Positions 1-9,600 of a DNA stretch of 11,715 nucleotides are shown here, one piece after another (the stretch's first letter is position 1; every line of letters starts with the position of its first letter). A model generated the notes under the pieces. It made no database searches. It was given only the letters and a program-made list of their open reading frames with translations, and was not told the origin of the DNA. The DNA comes from Botryosphaeria dothidea. Lineage: Eukaryota; Ascomycota; Dothideomycetes; Botryosphaeriales; Botryosphaeriaceae. The DNA lies in contig WWBZ02000071.1 in NCBI GenBank assembly GCA_011503125.2, positions 1-11,715 of the forward strand. The letters run 5' to 3'. Made by a program: the position numbers and the translations under genes.

Positions 1-107
1 GGCGCTTCCGCGAGTGGCAGACCACCTCCAACACCTTTGACTTGGGTGATTGGGAGATTTCCAACAACTGGACGCCTCTGGACTCGAAGACGGTTGACTG
101 CGATTAA
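1..107 (+). CDS. 3' end of an unidentified protein-coding gene (partial)
   Basis: The third forward frame is open from the left edge to a TAA at 105-107 and reads about 34 residues ending ...WEISNNWTPLDSKTVDCD. The composition (Trp, Asp, Asn and Thr rich, few low-complexity residues) and good codon third positions look like the end of a real, possibly extracellular, protein. The other two frames either stop earlier or lack that character. I do not recognise the family from so short a tail. The next ~250 bases are AT-richer and would be its 3' UTR and terminator. The gene start lies outside the window. Confidence 0.55.
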   Translation, partial: RFREWQTTSNTFDLGDWEISNNWTPLDSKTVDCD

Positions 108-2192
108 ATACAAGGATGTGTGTGCATTTGAGAATGTGTTTTACTGTGGTCAGCAGCTGATTTGAAACTTTAGACAGATGCTGCAAGAGGCTTTCACTGT
201 GTAAACATTCAATTCTTGTAGATATGACGACATTCAAAATGTAAATAACTCTCCAAGCACCATTGCTGCCTTCATCTTTGTGGTGACTCGTGTACGCAAC
301 TGCTTACAGTATCATCTACCTGAACACCTCGAAATGAAGGTGTCAGTTCAAGTGTGCCAGTGATATCTTTATCAAAGCACGTCCTGGAATCTTCTTGAAT
401 GTGCACCTCATATCGTCCACGCGGCGGCTCAGTCGTGGACGCCTGCATGCGCCCTCACGCTTGGGTCTTTGTTTCCTTACTCGTGCCGCCACTTTCCGTT
501 CTCTGTCTTCGACCTAAATTAACCTACCGCCTCTTGTGTCTGAAGTTTAAATCCGCACACAACATTGCCAATGTACAGGAAGAAGGTAAAGAACGCAAAA
601 AGGATGTACACTGCGTCGGAGTCCGAATACACACATTCAGCACAGCAGACAGTTGAGAAAACTATCAAGCCCCGCACTTGCCTGTCTGGTTGGCGTCCGA
701 GGGCGTAGCATGATGGGGTTTTTTAGCTTCCTCTCTGCTCATTTCCTGTTCTGCGGTCGCGATGGAAACTGGATATGCTTGTTTTCTGGTCTGCAGATTC
801 AACCGAGTCTCCCTTGACCGCCTTCTCGTGGAAGCGAAAAAGCGAAAAGGATCACACGGGGCTGATGAGGACGCAAGGCGTTTGGATTCGCCTGACCGCT
901 TAGCCTGATTTCGTATTGCTTTCATCCGGCACGAACAGGCGGCAGGATAAATCACCAGCAGCTTTTCGCCCCAGACAAGAAACGTGTTCTCAATCGCCGC
1001 AGACTCCTTACGCCGCCGCGCGCGTGTGACGCTGCTTGGATGCCGATAACGCTGGCAGGGAAAGATGCCGCCGGTGACGCTGCCAAGGTACCAGACCCGC
1101 GGGGCAGCAGGATCAGGCAGAGAGCCGGACCAAGCTACCTACGTACGTAATTCTGCAACGTAGGAAGATTCCCGCCGGCTCGTCGTCAGAGGAAAGAAAA
1201 GAAAATTGAGGCAATGACGTGCGATGCACGAGCGGGAGGTGTCGCCGGAAAGCGTTATTTCCAGACGCAGTGGCTGAGGGTCTTTGACGTTGAGAATAAT
1301 TTTGTTTGCCCTTGGAATCAGCCGATCATGGCGCGGAAATGACTGTGGGGGAGGGGTTTTTTGGAGGATCGTTTACGTTGGTGGCGAGCGAGGCGGAGTA
1401 GGGTCGAATTCGCGAGGATTCTTGGGGGCAAGGGCCGGAATGCTTGTCAGCAGGTTAATGAGGCGGAGGGAGGGTGGCGGCGGTTGGGCTACGGAAGGAA
1501 ACCCGGTGCTGCAAAATGTTGCAGGTTCGCATTTGAGTTACGAGAGCGTGTATCGATGGAGATGATCTGCAGGAGTTGAGAATGTTTGGGAATTCGGTGG
1601 TGGCGATGATTTCGCATGCCCCGGGTAGTCAAAGAGGATCTGTTTTGCAAAGAGGATCGCGGACAGGGACTGAGCGAAGTTTAGACCGTTTGGGAAGCCG
1701 AGCGTGGAAGCTTGTGGTTAAAATTGGTCCGTGACTCAGAATCGCTGCAAAAGTCTTGTCCATCCGGCAGGTTGAAGCCTATATGTTTCCGATTGGGACG
1801 GAGTGTTACTTTTTCTAGAAGTCGGGGTAATGCAATCAAATGGCTCCACGCGTGAAAACACTGTCCCTATGCCAATCAGCGCTGCCAGATTCTCCGGCTT
1901 TCTTCTAGTGCGTACCTTATCTTGATCTCAGGCCGGGCGCGCTATTCTTGTGCTGCAAACCTTGTTCTTCCCGAGGCAAGTCTTTAGGTTCCAGCGTCTC
2001 GGCTACTGCACGTTGAGCCTTACGATGGTTGCGACTCTGCTACACCCACAACCATGAAACGAAAGCAAATCTGGTAGCAATCATGGTCTATTTGGTATCG
2101 CGAATCTATTTTCCCAGTCTTCTAAAATCATGACCAAAAAACTTTTGCCACAACCAACCGCACCAGCGCCATAATACGGAGTTTCGCGATGC
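108..2192. other. Intergenic region without a convincing gene
   Basis: About 2.1 kb between two converging genes: the partial plus-strand gene on the left and the 3' end of aah1 on the right. Short open frames occur on both strands (for example 399-656 plus and 665-955 minus), but they have mixed composition, no recognisable motif and no splice-supported extension. I see no RNA gene or transposon ends. A perfect 7-bp inverted repeat (CCTACGT/ACGTAGG) flanks a 13-base loop at 1138-1164. The stretch probably holds the two 3' UTRs and spacer DNA. Confidence 0.5.
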
Positions 2193-3360
2193 TCAAGCAT
2201 CCAGCTTCCCGCCGTGCTCGCTGATTACAGCGTCCAGCGCCTTCAGCAGCTCATCCTTGCGCTCCTGCTTGCACCAGCTGCCCTCGATGGCGCCCCTGCA
2301 GATCCAGTCCCAGTCCTTCACAGACAGGTTGAACGCCTTCTGGACGGCGACGTAGTTGTCGAGGATGTAGCCGCCGAAGTAGGCGGGATCATCGCTGTTG
2401 ATGCTGAAGCGGACGCCGGCGTCGATAAACTGCCTGATGGGCATCTCGGCGACGTCCTTGATGCCGCGCAGCACGACGTTGCTGAGCGGGCACGTCGTCA
2501 GCAGGATCTGCTCGTCGGCCACGCGCTTCATCAGCGCCGGGTCCTCGGTGAGGCGCCGGCCGTGGTCAATCCGGGTCACGCCCAGCCTGTCGAGCGAGTC
2601 CTGGATGAAGCCGGCGGGCCCTTCCTCGCCGGCGTGGGCGGTGCGCCGCAGGCCCAGCGCGCCGGCCCTGGCGTAGAGCTCCTCGAACAGGTGCGGCGGG
2701 AAGGGGGCCTCGGACGAGTCCAGGCCAATGCCTGCGATGTGGCCGCCAAGGTAGCTGGCCTGCACCTGCTCGTGCTCAAAGGTTTCAAGACAGTCCCGGG
2801 GCGGCAGGTGGCGCAGAAAGCAGCAGATCAACTCGGTCGAGATGCCGAGCTCGCGGGTGGCGCGGGCTCGGGCGGCACTGAAGCCCTGCAGCACCGTGTC
2901 GTAGGCAATGCCGCGGGCCGTGTGGGCCTGCGGATCGAAGAAGACTTCGGCATGCGCAACCCCGTCGTGTGCCGCGTGCTGGAAGTAATCCCAGGCCAGC
3001 GCCTCGAAGTCCGAGGGGTGGATGAGGACGGACATGCCAATATAGTAGTAGTGCAGGAAGTCGTCCAGGGAGGTGAAGCTACAGCAGAACAGGGCCGGGA
3101 TCAGCAGGGAGCAGCCACTGGAATTCCCGACAGACGTGTCACGTGGGGAACCGGGGGGATGGTAGGAGGCAGCCTACCGGTCGTAGCGGGCAAGGAGGGC
3201 CTGCGGCGAGGCGAATGCGGGGTCGTCGCTGGGGAGGGCAATGCCGTTGCGCTTGGCGAGGGCAAAACAGCACCTCGGGCGTCAGGGCGCCCTCGAGGTG
3301 GATGTGCTGCTCGCACTTGGGGAGCGCCTGGAGAAACGCAAGGACCTGCGGCTTGCACAT
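2193..3360 (-). CDS. aah1: Adenine deaminase, fungal Aah1 type (two exons, one frame-breaking base)
   Basis: Likely hydrolyses adenine to hypoxanthine and ammonia in cytosolic purine salvage. Exon 1 is 3360-3178 and exon 2 is 3078-2193, stop TGA at 2193-2195. Numbered as a 355-residue product, the metal site is visible: HIHLEG near residues 19-24 (His19, His21), TAHAGEEG with His209 and catalytic Glu212, RIDHG with His233, and SINSDDPAYFGGY with Asp290. Length matches yeast Aah1 (about 350), and the SDDPAYFGGY block favours the adenine-deaminase branch over adenosine deaminases. The start at 3360 (MCKPQV...) gives the usual short lead into LPKCEQHIHLEG. Oddity: exon 1 has four A on the plus strand at 3264-3267 where three would keep frame. 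Without correction the frame leaves the family right after ...TPEVLF and stops before the intron ends. This is either a sequencing indel or a true inactivating change. Confidence 0.9.
3079..3177 (-). other. Spliceosomal intron of aah1 (99 nt, GT-AG)
   Basis: On the minus strand the intron opens with GTAGGC at 3177 and ends CTGTAG at 3079. A TGCTGATC branch-like site lies at 3106-3099, about 20 nt before the acceptor. Splicing joins ...LLARYD to an Arg split across the junction and then FTSLDDFLHYYY, which restores the continuous deaminase sequence. That continuity is the main support. It also requires the frame entered after the extra base in exon 1, so intron and frameshift are separate events. 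Confidence 0.85.
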
Positions 3361-3374
3361 GGCTGGGGAAGCTC

Positions 3375-3417
3375 GGAGGAGGAGGAGCAGGAGGAGGAGG
3401 AGGAGGAGGGAGGAAAG
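3375..3417 (-). repeat. (TCC)n pyrimidine tract just upstream of the aah1 start codon
   Basis: The plus strand carries an almost pure GGA-triplet run, so the coding strand of aah1 has a TCC-rich tract ending about 15 bases before its ATG. Pyrimidine-rich tracts near transcription starts are common in filamentous fungal promoters and leaders, so a role in setting the aah1 start site or 5' UTR is plausible but inferred. It is also a length-variable microsatellite. Confidence 0.7.
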
Positions 3418-5203
3418 CTTAACGGTTGCGTCGAGAGAGGAAATTGTTGGAACTGCTGGTGAAGTCTAAAAGCGAAAAAGCCCGGCAGCGCTCAAACGGC
3501 CGCAGAATTTCCGGAAACAAAAACAGGAACACGGCCAATGGGGCGGCGCGCAGCGCGGTGTAGGGCTCAGCGCGGCCGGCAGAGGGCGACCGGGCGATGC
3601 CGGTCACGAATTTCTGCCCTCGCTCGCGCAGCGGTTCGCGGCCAGCGGCGCGCGCGGGCGGCGGCCGGATCCGAAGCACACGTGAAGATGGGTTTGGAGC
3701 GGAGGGCAGAGGGGAATTTGCTGGCATGGGGCCCGTGGGCCAACGGCGCCGCCTCCGAGCCTCCTCCAACGGTGGCAGAGTCGTCGTCAGTGTCGCAGAG
3801 CGGCAACGGGGTGGAAGGAGTCTGGAACGCCAGGCCAAGCAGGCCCGTTCGACGCCAAGGCCTCGGATAGGGGCCCTGACGAGCTGCTCTCGCCGCCATG
3901 CTGCCTCTCGTAATGCGCGGAGATCGTCGACGCCTGCGACAGCGGTAAGATGACGAGACGGCCTTTAGTCAAACTCAATTGCGCCTTTCTTTTGGACGCG
4001 TTTGCCACGCTGCGTCACGTGCCGGCCCATCGCTTCCACATTCTGACGCGGCTGCACGCTTCCGAGCGCGACGGCCTTAGGGTCGCGATCCTTCGAGGCC
4101 GTCCCACGAAAACGACCCTTGCGCCGGCGGCGCTGCAGGCGCGGGCGCAGGCCGCAGGCGCGGGCGACGGGCGATGGGCGCGGGGGTGCCAGGAGATGCA
4201 GACGTGCGGCGCAACAGGCGGCGGCGGCGACAGTGAGGATCTGCAGGCGGGCTCAAGGCCGCGCGCGATCTGCCAGAGGCAATTTGGGCGGCTCTGGCAG
4301 GCGCAGCGACTGCCGGGTCGCGATCAGCTTCTGGCGCCCCGAAAGCTGCTGCCGGGCCGAAGGGCTGAGGGCTCTGGCGGCAGTTGCTGGCCAGCCGAGC
4401 GCGCGCGCGGCAAATCCTAACGGGAAGCGGTGCGAAGGCCGGGCGCTGGGGAGGATGATGTGCGCTCGGAACATGCCAATGCCTGCTCACTGCACTCGCC
4501 GCCGGCGGGAGGGCGGAGGAATCCGACTGCCGAAACGGGGCATGGGCAAAGCGCACGGAGATCCCGCGCGAGATCTGCTGGCCTAGCTGTTTGACATTTG
4601 CGCAGATCGCCCTCCAGCCTTGCATGCCCGCCCACTTGCTGCCCCTCTGCGCGCGCGCCCACCCCGCCGTGCACGCGACCGCTGGCTGCGACCTGACTGA
4701 GGTGAGCCGCACGCTGGGCTGCGCAGGGTGAGACAGCCAGCGCCGACGCTAACAGCCTCGCGTAGAGTGCGTCTGCTCGTCCACCGGCGGCCGACCTGCC
4801 CGCTCCAGCGCGTCGCCCGGCCAGCCAATTTCTGGCAGACTCAGGCCACCGCCCGCAATCCAGATCGCAACGGCCAGGCCAGCGCCAGCACGTTGTTCCC
4901 AGCAGCCCGGGCCCCGCGAGCGAGCCACGTTCGCGCCACAGCATCAGCGCCAGCAGCGTCGCGCCAACAGCCAGCCACCCGCCGCGCATTCTCCAGACTG
5001 CCGGTTCTCTAGTTAGTACGGCCGCCGGGCAGGGCAGGGAAGCAAGCACTCCGCATTGTCTGGAGTAGGCGTAGGGCGAGCCAGGCGCAGCCGCCGCGTC
5101 GAGCAGGCGGGCAGGCAGGCGCCGCGCGCATCGCAACCGGCGGCAGGAGCAGCAACCATAGAAGGAGTGACGACCAGCAGGCGCAGCCAGGCACGGGTGA
5201 CAG

Positions 5204-5204
<1 letters not shown>

Positions 5205-5239
<35 letters not shown>
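5205..5239. repeat. (CA)17 dinucleotide microsatellite
   Basis: An uninterrupted CA run of 35 bases. On the minus strand it produces Cys-Val or Cys-Ala strings in several overlapping open frames, a good reason to distrust those frames. It lies within the GC-rich intergenic region and is surrounded by looser CA- and GCA-rich sequence. Confidence 0.95.
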
Positions 5240-5243
<4 letters not shown>

Positions 5244-5936
5244 TCCCTCTCTCTTCCACTATCAATCCCACAGAAGAGCCAGCCCAGGCACAGGCACAAG
5301 CGCACGCACGCACTCGCGCTCGCACCGCACCGCCCGCACCGCACCGCTCGCTCCCGGCTCAATCCGGGCAGGCGGCCCCCTTGTGAAGATTTTTGCCTAC
5401 CCACGGCGCCTGGGATCCCAGATCCCGCCGTCTTGCGGCGGCAAATAGAGGACCCTGGCCCTGCGCGCCCAGATTATTGCCCGCGGCTGTCCTGGACCTT
5501 GTCCTGCGCGCTGGGTCGTCTCCGCGCCCGAGCCTGTACCGTACCAACTAATTCGAGATCACCATCTTCCCTAATGGAGCCTGCCGCCGCCGCTGATGCC
5601 TCATGCTCGACTGATCGCCCGCCCGTCCAGAGCTGCCTACTTACATGGGCCCAGCCCAGCGCAGTCCCACCCACGAGAACGATACGAACATGCTGTCCTA
5701 CCGCTGCTCAATCAAATATGCGGGCCGCTGACCGCTGACCGTTGCCTGCATCCAGGTATGGCCCGCCCGTTGCCCTGTGGCGCCACGCGCGAAAGCACAT
5801 TAACCAAGGTCCAGCACACGCTTCAGCCTCACCCGCCAGGGGGCAGTGCGAGAGAAAAAAAATTCCCATCGACCGAGGCAGCAGGGAAATATCTGAGCGT
5901 GCTCAATTGCGCGCGCGCCGCCGCCACCAAAACCCG

Positions 5937-5985
5937 CTCCTCTCCCTCCCTCTGCCCCTCCGCCTAGCCCCCCTCCCTCCCAAAG
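5937..5985 (+). promoter_or_regulatory. C/T-rich block in the upstream region of the transcription factor
   Basis: Nearly all bases are C or T over about 45 positions (CTCTCCCTCCCTCTGCCCC and similar). Long pyrimidine blocks are typical of promoters and leaders of highly regulated filamentous fungal genes, often just before the transcription start. It lies about 700 bases upstream of the proposed ATG at 6681, which would imply a long 5' leader. Assignment as promoter is inferred from composition and position only. No TATA or named regulator site is claimed. Confidence 0.35.
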
Positions 5986-6680
5986 CGGGACCTCATCTTG
6001 CCCAGCGAGGCCTGGAGAGCCTCCCGTTGTTGATCCCTCCCTGACGGGAGCATCCTCGCCCGGCCCCTCTTCGATCTGCTAGCCGGGGTGCCTATGCACT
6101 TGCAGCGGCCGTGATAGGTAGGCCTGATCCCATCTCTGCCCTCAAAGTCCCGCCACACGCTCCCCCTCGAGGTCACGCGCGGAGACAGCTGCAAAACCTC
6201 GCCCGTCCCGACCGCGCACCGCATCCAGCTCCATTCCCGCTTCGCTCAGGCCCAATTCTGCTGCCCCGCCGACCCATTGACTGCTTACCCGGTCGGCCTG
6301 CCCCGGCCTCAGCCGTTTCATGTATGTACCTGTGCTGACGCCGCGCCTGCAGCTGGCCTTCCCGTCGATACTTGAGCGCGGGATCATCCTCACCCTACCT
6401 TCCGAGCAAATCGGCATCCTCTGCTCCTGGTCGCACAGTGCCTCAGCAGCCCCCGACGCTATTTTTGACTCGGACGACACGCCATCATCCTATCAAAGCA
6501 CCACTCACTGCCCGCTGGATGGTGCCGACAAGGGTTTGTCCATCTAGTTCCCTCTTTCAGAAAGGGCCCGAGTCTTGTCCATTCCGAGGCGACCCGCAGA
6601 GATCTCGGTACCAACCGAGTGCCTTGGGACCCATCATCTTGTAGAGAGCAGCCCAAAGCTGCTGCTCGCACTGAGTCAAG

Positions 6681-7925
<1,245 letters not shown>

Positions 7926-8160
7926 TGGGGCGTTCCGTGGCGGCGGCAAGGTACAAGATGGCTGTGCCGAGCTTGTCGCTTGCCATCGAGTGTGTTGCTA
8001 TTTCTGACTGGTCGGAACTGGCTCTGCTGGAGAGAGACGCAACTGCTATGGTCGTTTCCAGCGAAGGTGGGGGCGATGTTCGGGCTATGAATGTTTCCAG
8101 AGAGGCCAAAGGATGGGGTTGCCTTCAGACGCTCACGACTTCTATGGTCAGCCCGGAATA

Positions 8161-8928
8161 GATGGACACCGAGTTAAATAAGTTCCAGCTCCATCTAGAT
8201 GAGCCGTCAATGGTGGCAGGATGAAGGGACGCAATTCAAGGTAAACAGAGAAGAGCTATGGAACGTAAACATTTGTCTCTAAGGATTAGTATTATCATTT
8301 GTTCATGTCCATTTGGCAAATTACAACTCTGACCATGCATCTACTAGTTCTTAAGCCTTAAAGTAACACTGTCTTACTACACCACGAAACTGATAGGTGG
8401 CATCTTTCTCTGCACGGACCGTAGCATGCACTGGATGAGGGTGAGAGTTCGCGGGAGCTTCGAGATCGCCTGTGTCTTGATCATCAGCGTCTTTGGCTTC
8501 CGAATGAGGATTCTCTAGACAAAGAGAACATGAAAGGTAGCGGACACTCAAGTTTGAAAGCATCCCTTATGTTAAATATATACTTCGATGATTTGATAGC
8601 GGCAATATCTCGTCCATAGTAGTGCTTAGAATCTGCCCCGCTCCTCAAGAATTATGGTTTATTTTTTGCATGCTATAGCGCATAGATTAGTCAATTAAGA
8701 GAATTGATCTACAGACTTAATCAACACGTTTATCTTATGTACAAAGGTACTATGTAGGTTGTGTACACAATTCAGGTGGGTGCAGCACGGGCGCATATGG
8801 GCGTAATTTTTATATGTGCCACGACTTTATAGAAATGAGCCCTCGGCCACACATCCACAAGCATGACTCGCCGATAACTTTTTTCTAGATGATATAATTA
8901 ATAAACCAAAAAACTACTCATCAACGTT
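8161..8928. other. AT-richer spacer between the transcription factor and the tRNA gene
   Basis: Base composition falls sharply from the GC-rich coding and intergenic DNA on the left. I find no gene I can support. A short minus-strand open frame at 8351-8563 is discussed under rejected items. A perfect TCAATT/AATTGA inverted repeat sits near 8691-8707. Just before the tRNA the sequence is A/T-rich (GATATAATTAATAAACC), as is usual upstream of RNA polymerase III genes. Confidence 0.5.
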
Positions 8929-9016
8929 GGGGGTGTGGCGCAACGGTAGCGCGTCAGATTCCAGATATAACGCTGGAGTTTCCTGAAGGTTATGCGTTCG
9001 AATCGCATCATCCTCA
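8929..9016 (+). tRNA. tRNA-Trp (anticodon CCA) with a 16-nt intron
   Basis: The cloverleaf folds by eye. Acceptor GGGGGTG (8929-8935) pairs with CATCCTC (9009-9015) with two G-U pairs, discriminator A9016. D stem GCGC/GCGC closes an AACGGTA loop. Anticodon loop TTCCAG carries CCA at 8961-8963. T stem ATGCG/CGCAT closes TTCGAAT. A 16-base intron (8965-8980) lies after position 37 and contains CTGGA (8973-8977), complementary to TCCAG across the anticodon: the standard anticodon-intron pairing recognised by tRNA splicing endonuclease. The last anticodon-stem pair is an A31/C39 mismatch, which is odd. The variable loop is AGGTT. CCA is not encoded. It decodes UGG in cytosolic translation. Confidence 0.92.
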
Positions 9017-9024
9017 ATTAGGTA

Positions 9025-9030
9025 TTTTTT
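9025..9030 (+). terminator. RNA polymerase III terminator (T6)
   Basis: A run of six T begins nine bases after the discriminator base of the tRNA-Trp gene, the normal position and length for eukaryotic Pol III termination on the sense strand. Confidence 0.8.
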
Positions 9031-9600
9031 GGTACTCTGGTTCCCCCTTCACTCAAATGGGTGAATCCCGGCTCGTCGTACGTTTTGCGTTTCATTTTGC
9101 TTGGTGGTGCTGGTGGGGCAAGAAGTCCTTTTTCGCGCATCTGTGCGTTGCGGATTAACTCATCCGAACCGGAGATCTACCATGGCTTTCCTGCATTTCG
9201 ATGGCGATATGGGCTGCAGAGACCTTTTCTACCTGGACTACTACTCTATCGATTTCATTTTGAACAAAGACAAGTTTCAACAAGGGGGATCTCGATATCA
9301 ATTGCATGCTACCTAAAAGACTACCTAAAGACCGCACACACACATAGGACAGTCACAGTACAAGGATAACAGCCAAAGGAAATACAAAACAAGCACTCAG
9401 GCTCAATCCTGGTTCCAACAGTCCAACCTTCAAATTCTCTTTCCAAGCCAAAACAGTCAAAGTGTTGAAGGAGAAAAAGTTGTGTTGAAGAACCGAAAAA
9501 AGAAAAAATCAAGAAACGACACGGTATAGTACCACTTCACGAGAGCTTTTTTCCTTAAATTCCAGAAACCCTCCTGTTCCATCCATCTCAATCATACCAC
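9031..9600. other. Spacer and probable 3' UTR of the repeat-protein gene
   Basis: Between the tRNA and the stop codon of the minus-strand repeat gene. Short open frames on both strands (for example 9061-9369 plus) have no recognisable content. On the minus strand the ~100 bases after the stop are A/T-rich, with several runs of T and A that fit a 3' UTR and polyadenylation region. No exact polyadenylation signal is claimed. Confidence 0.45.

Larger units (their letters stand above)
3418..6680. other. GC-rich divergent intergenic region and leader, no convincing gene
   Basis: About 3.3 kb separate the start of aah1 (minus) from the start of the transcription factor (plus). The block is very GC-rich, especially 3540-5400, so all six frames carry long open stretches by chance. 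These translate to Arg/Ala/Pro-rich or Cys-Ala/Val-Cys strings without motifs, conserved-looking blocks or splice-linked continuations. It most likely contains both promoters and a long 5' UTR for the regulator. A GC-rich non-coding RNA or a diverged small gene cannot be excluded. Confidence 0.5.

Noticed and set aside
399..955. Short open frames on the plus (399-656) and minus (665-955) strands
   Set aside because: Mixed composition, no motif, no splice support; they lie in a probable 3' UTR or spacer.
1138..1164. Perfect 7-bp inverted repeat CCTACGT/ACGTAGG
   Set aside because: Too short to claim a terminator, transposon end or regulatory palindrome; expected by chance in a window of this size.
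2214..3422. Long plus-strand open frame of about 400 codons opposite aah1
   Set aside because: It is the antisense shadow of the GC-rich deaminase gene. It runs across the intron and the frameshift and has Ala/Gly/Val-rich content without motifs.
3538..4712. Several overlapping Arg/Ala-rich open frames on both strands
   Set aside because: All frames are open because of GC content. None shows conserved-looking blocks, splice-linked extensions or a consistent codon pattern.
4417..5325. Minus-strand open frame of about 300 codons
   Set aside because: It passes through the (CA)17 repeat as a Cys-Val string and is otherwise Ala/Arg/Cys-rich chance coding in GC-rich DNA.
8351..8563. Minus-strand open frame of 70 codons, with a possible acceptor CTTTGTCTAG and a hydrophilic stretch ENPHSEAKDADDQDTGDL
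   Set aside because: It has plausible exon-like composition but no upstream exon, no homology I recognise and no conserved motif. Not strong enough to annotate.
9061..9369. Plus-strand open frames of 70-100 codons after the tRNA
   Set aside because: Two frames overlap here with equally unremarkable translations and no recognisable domain.
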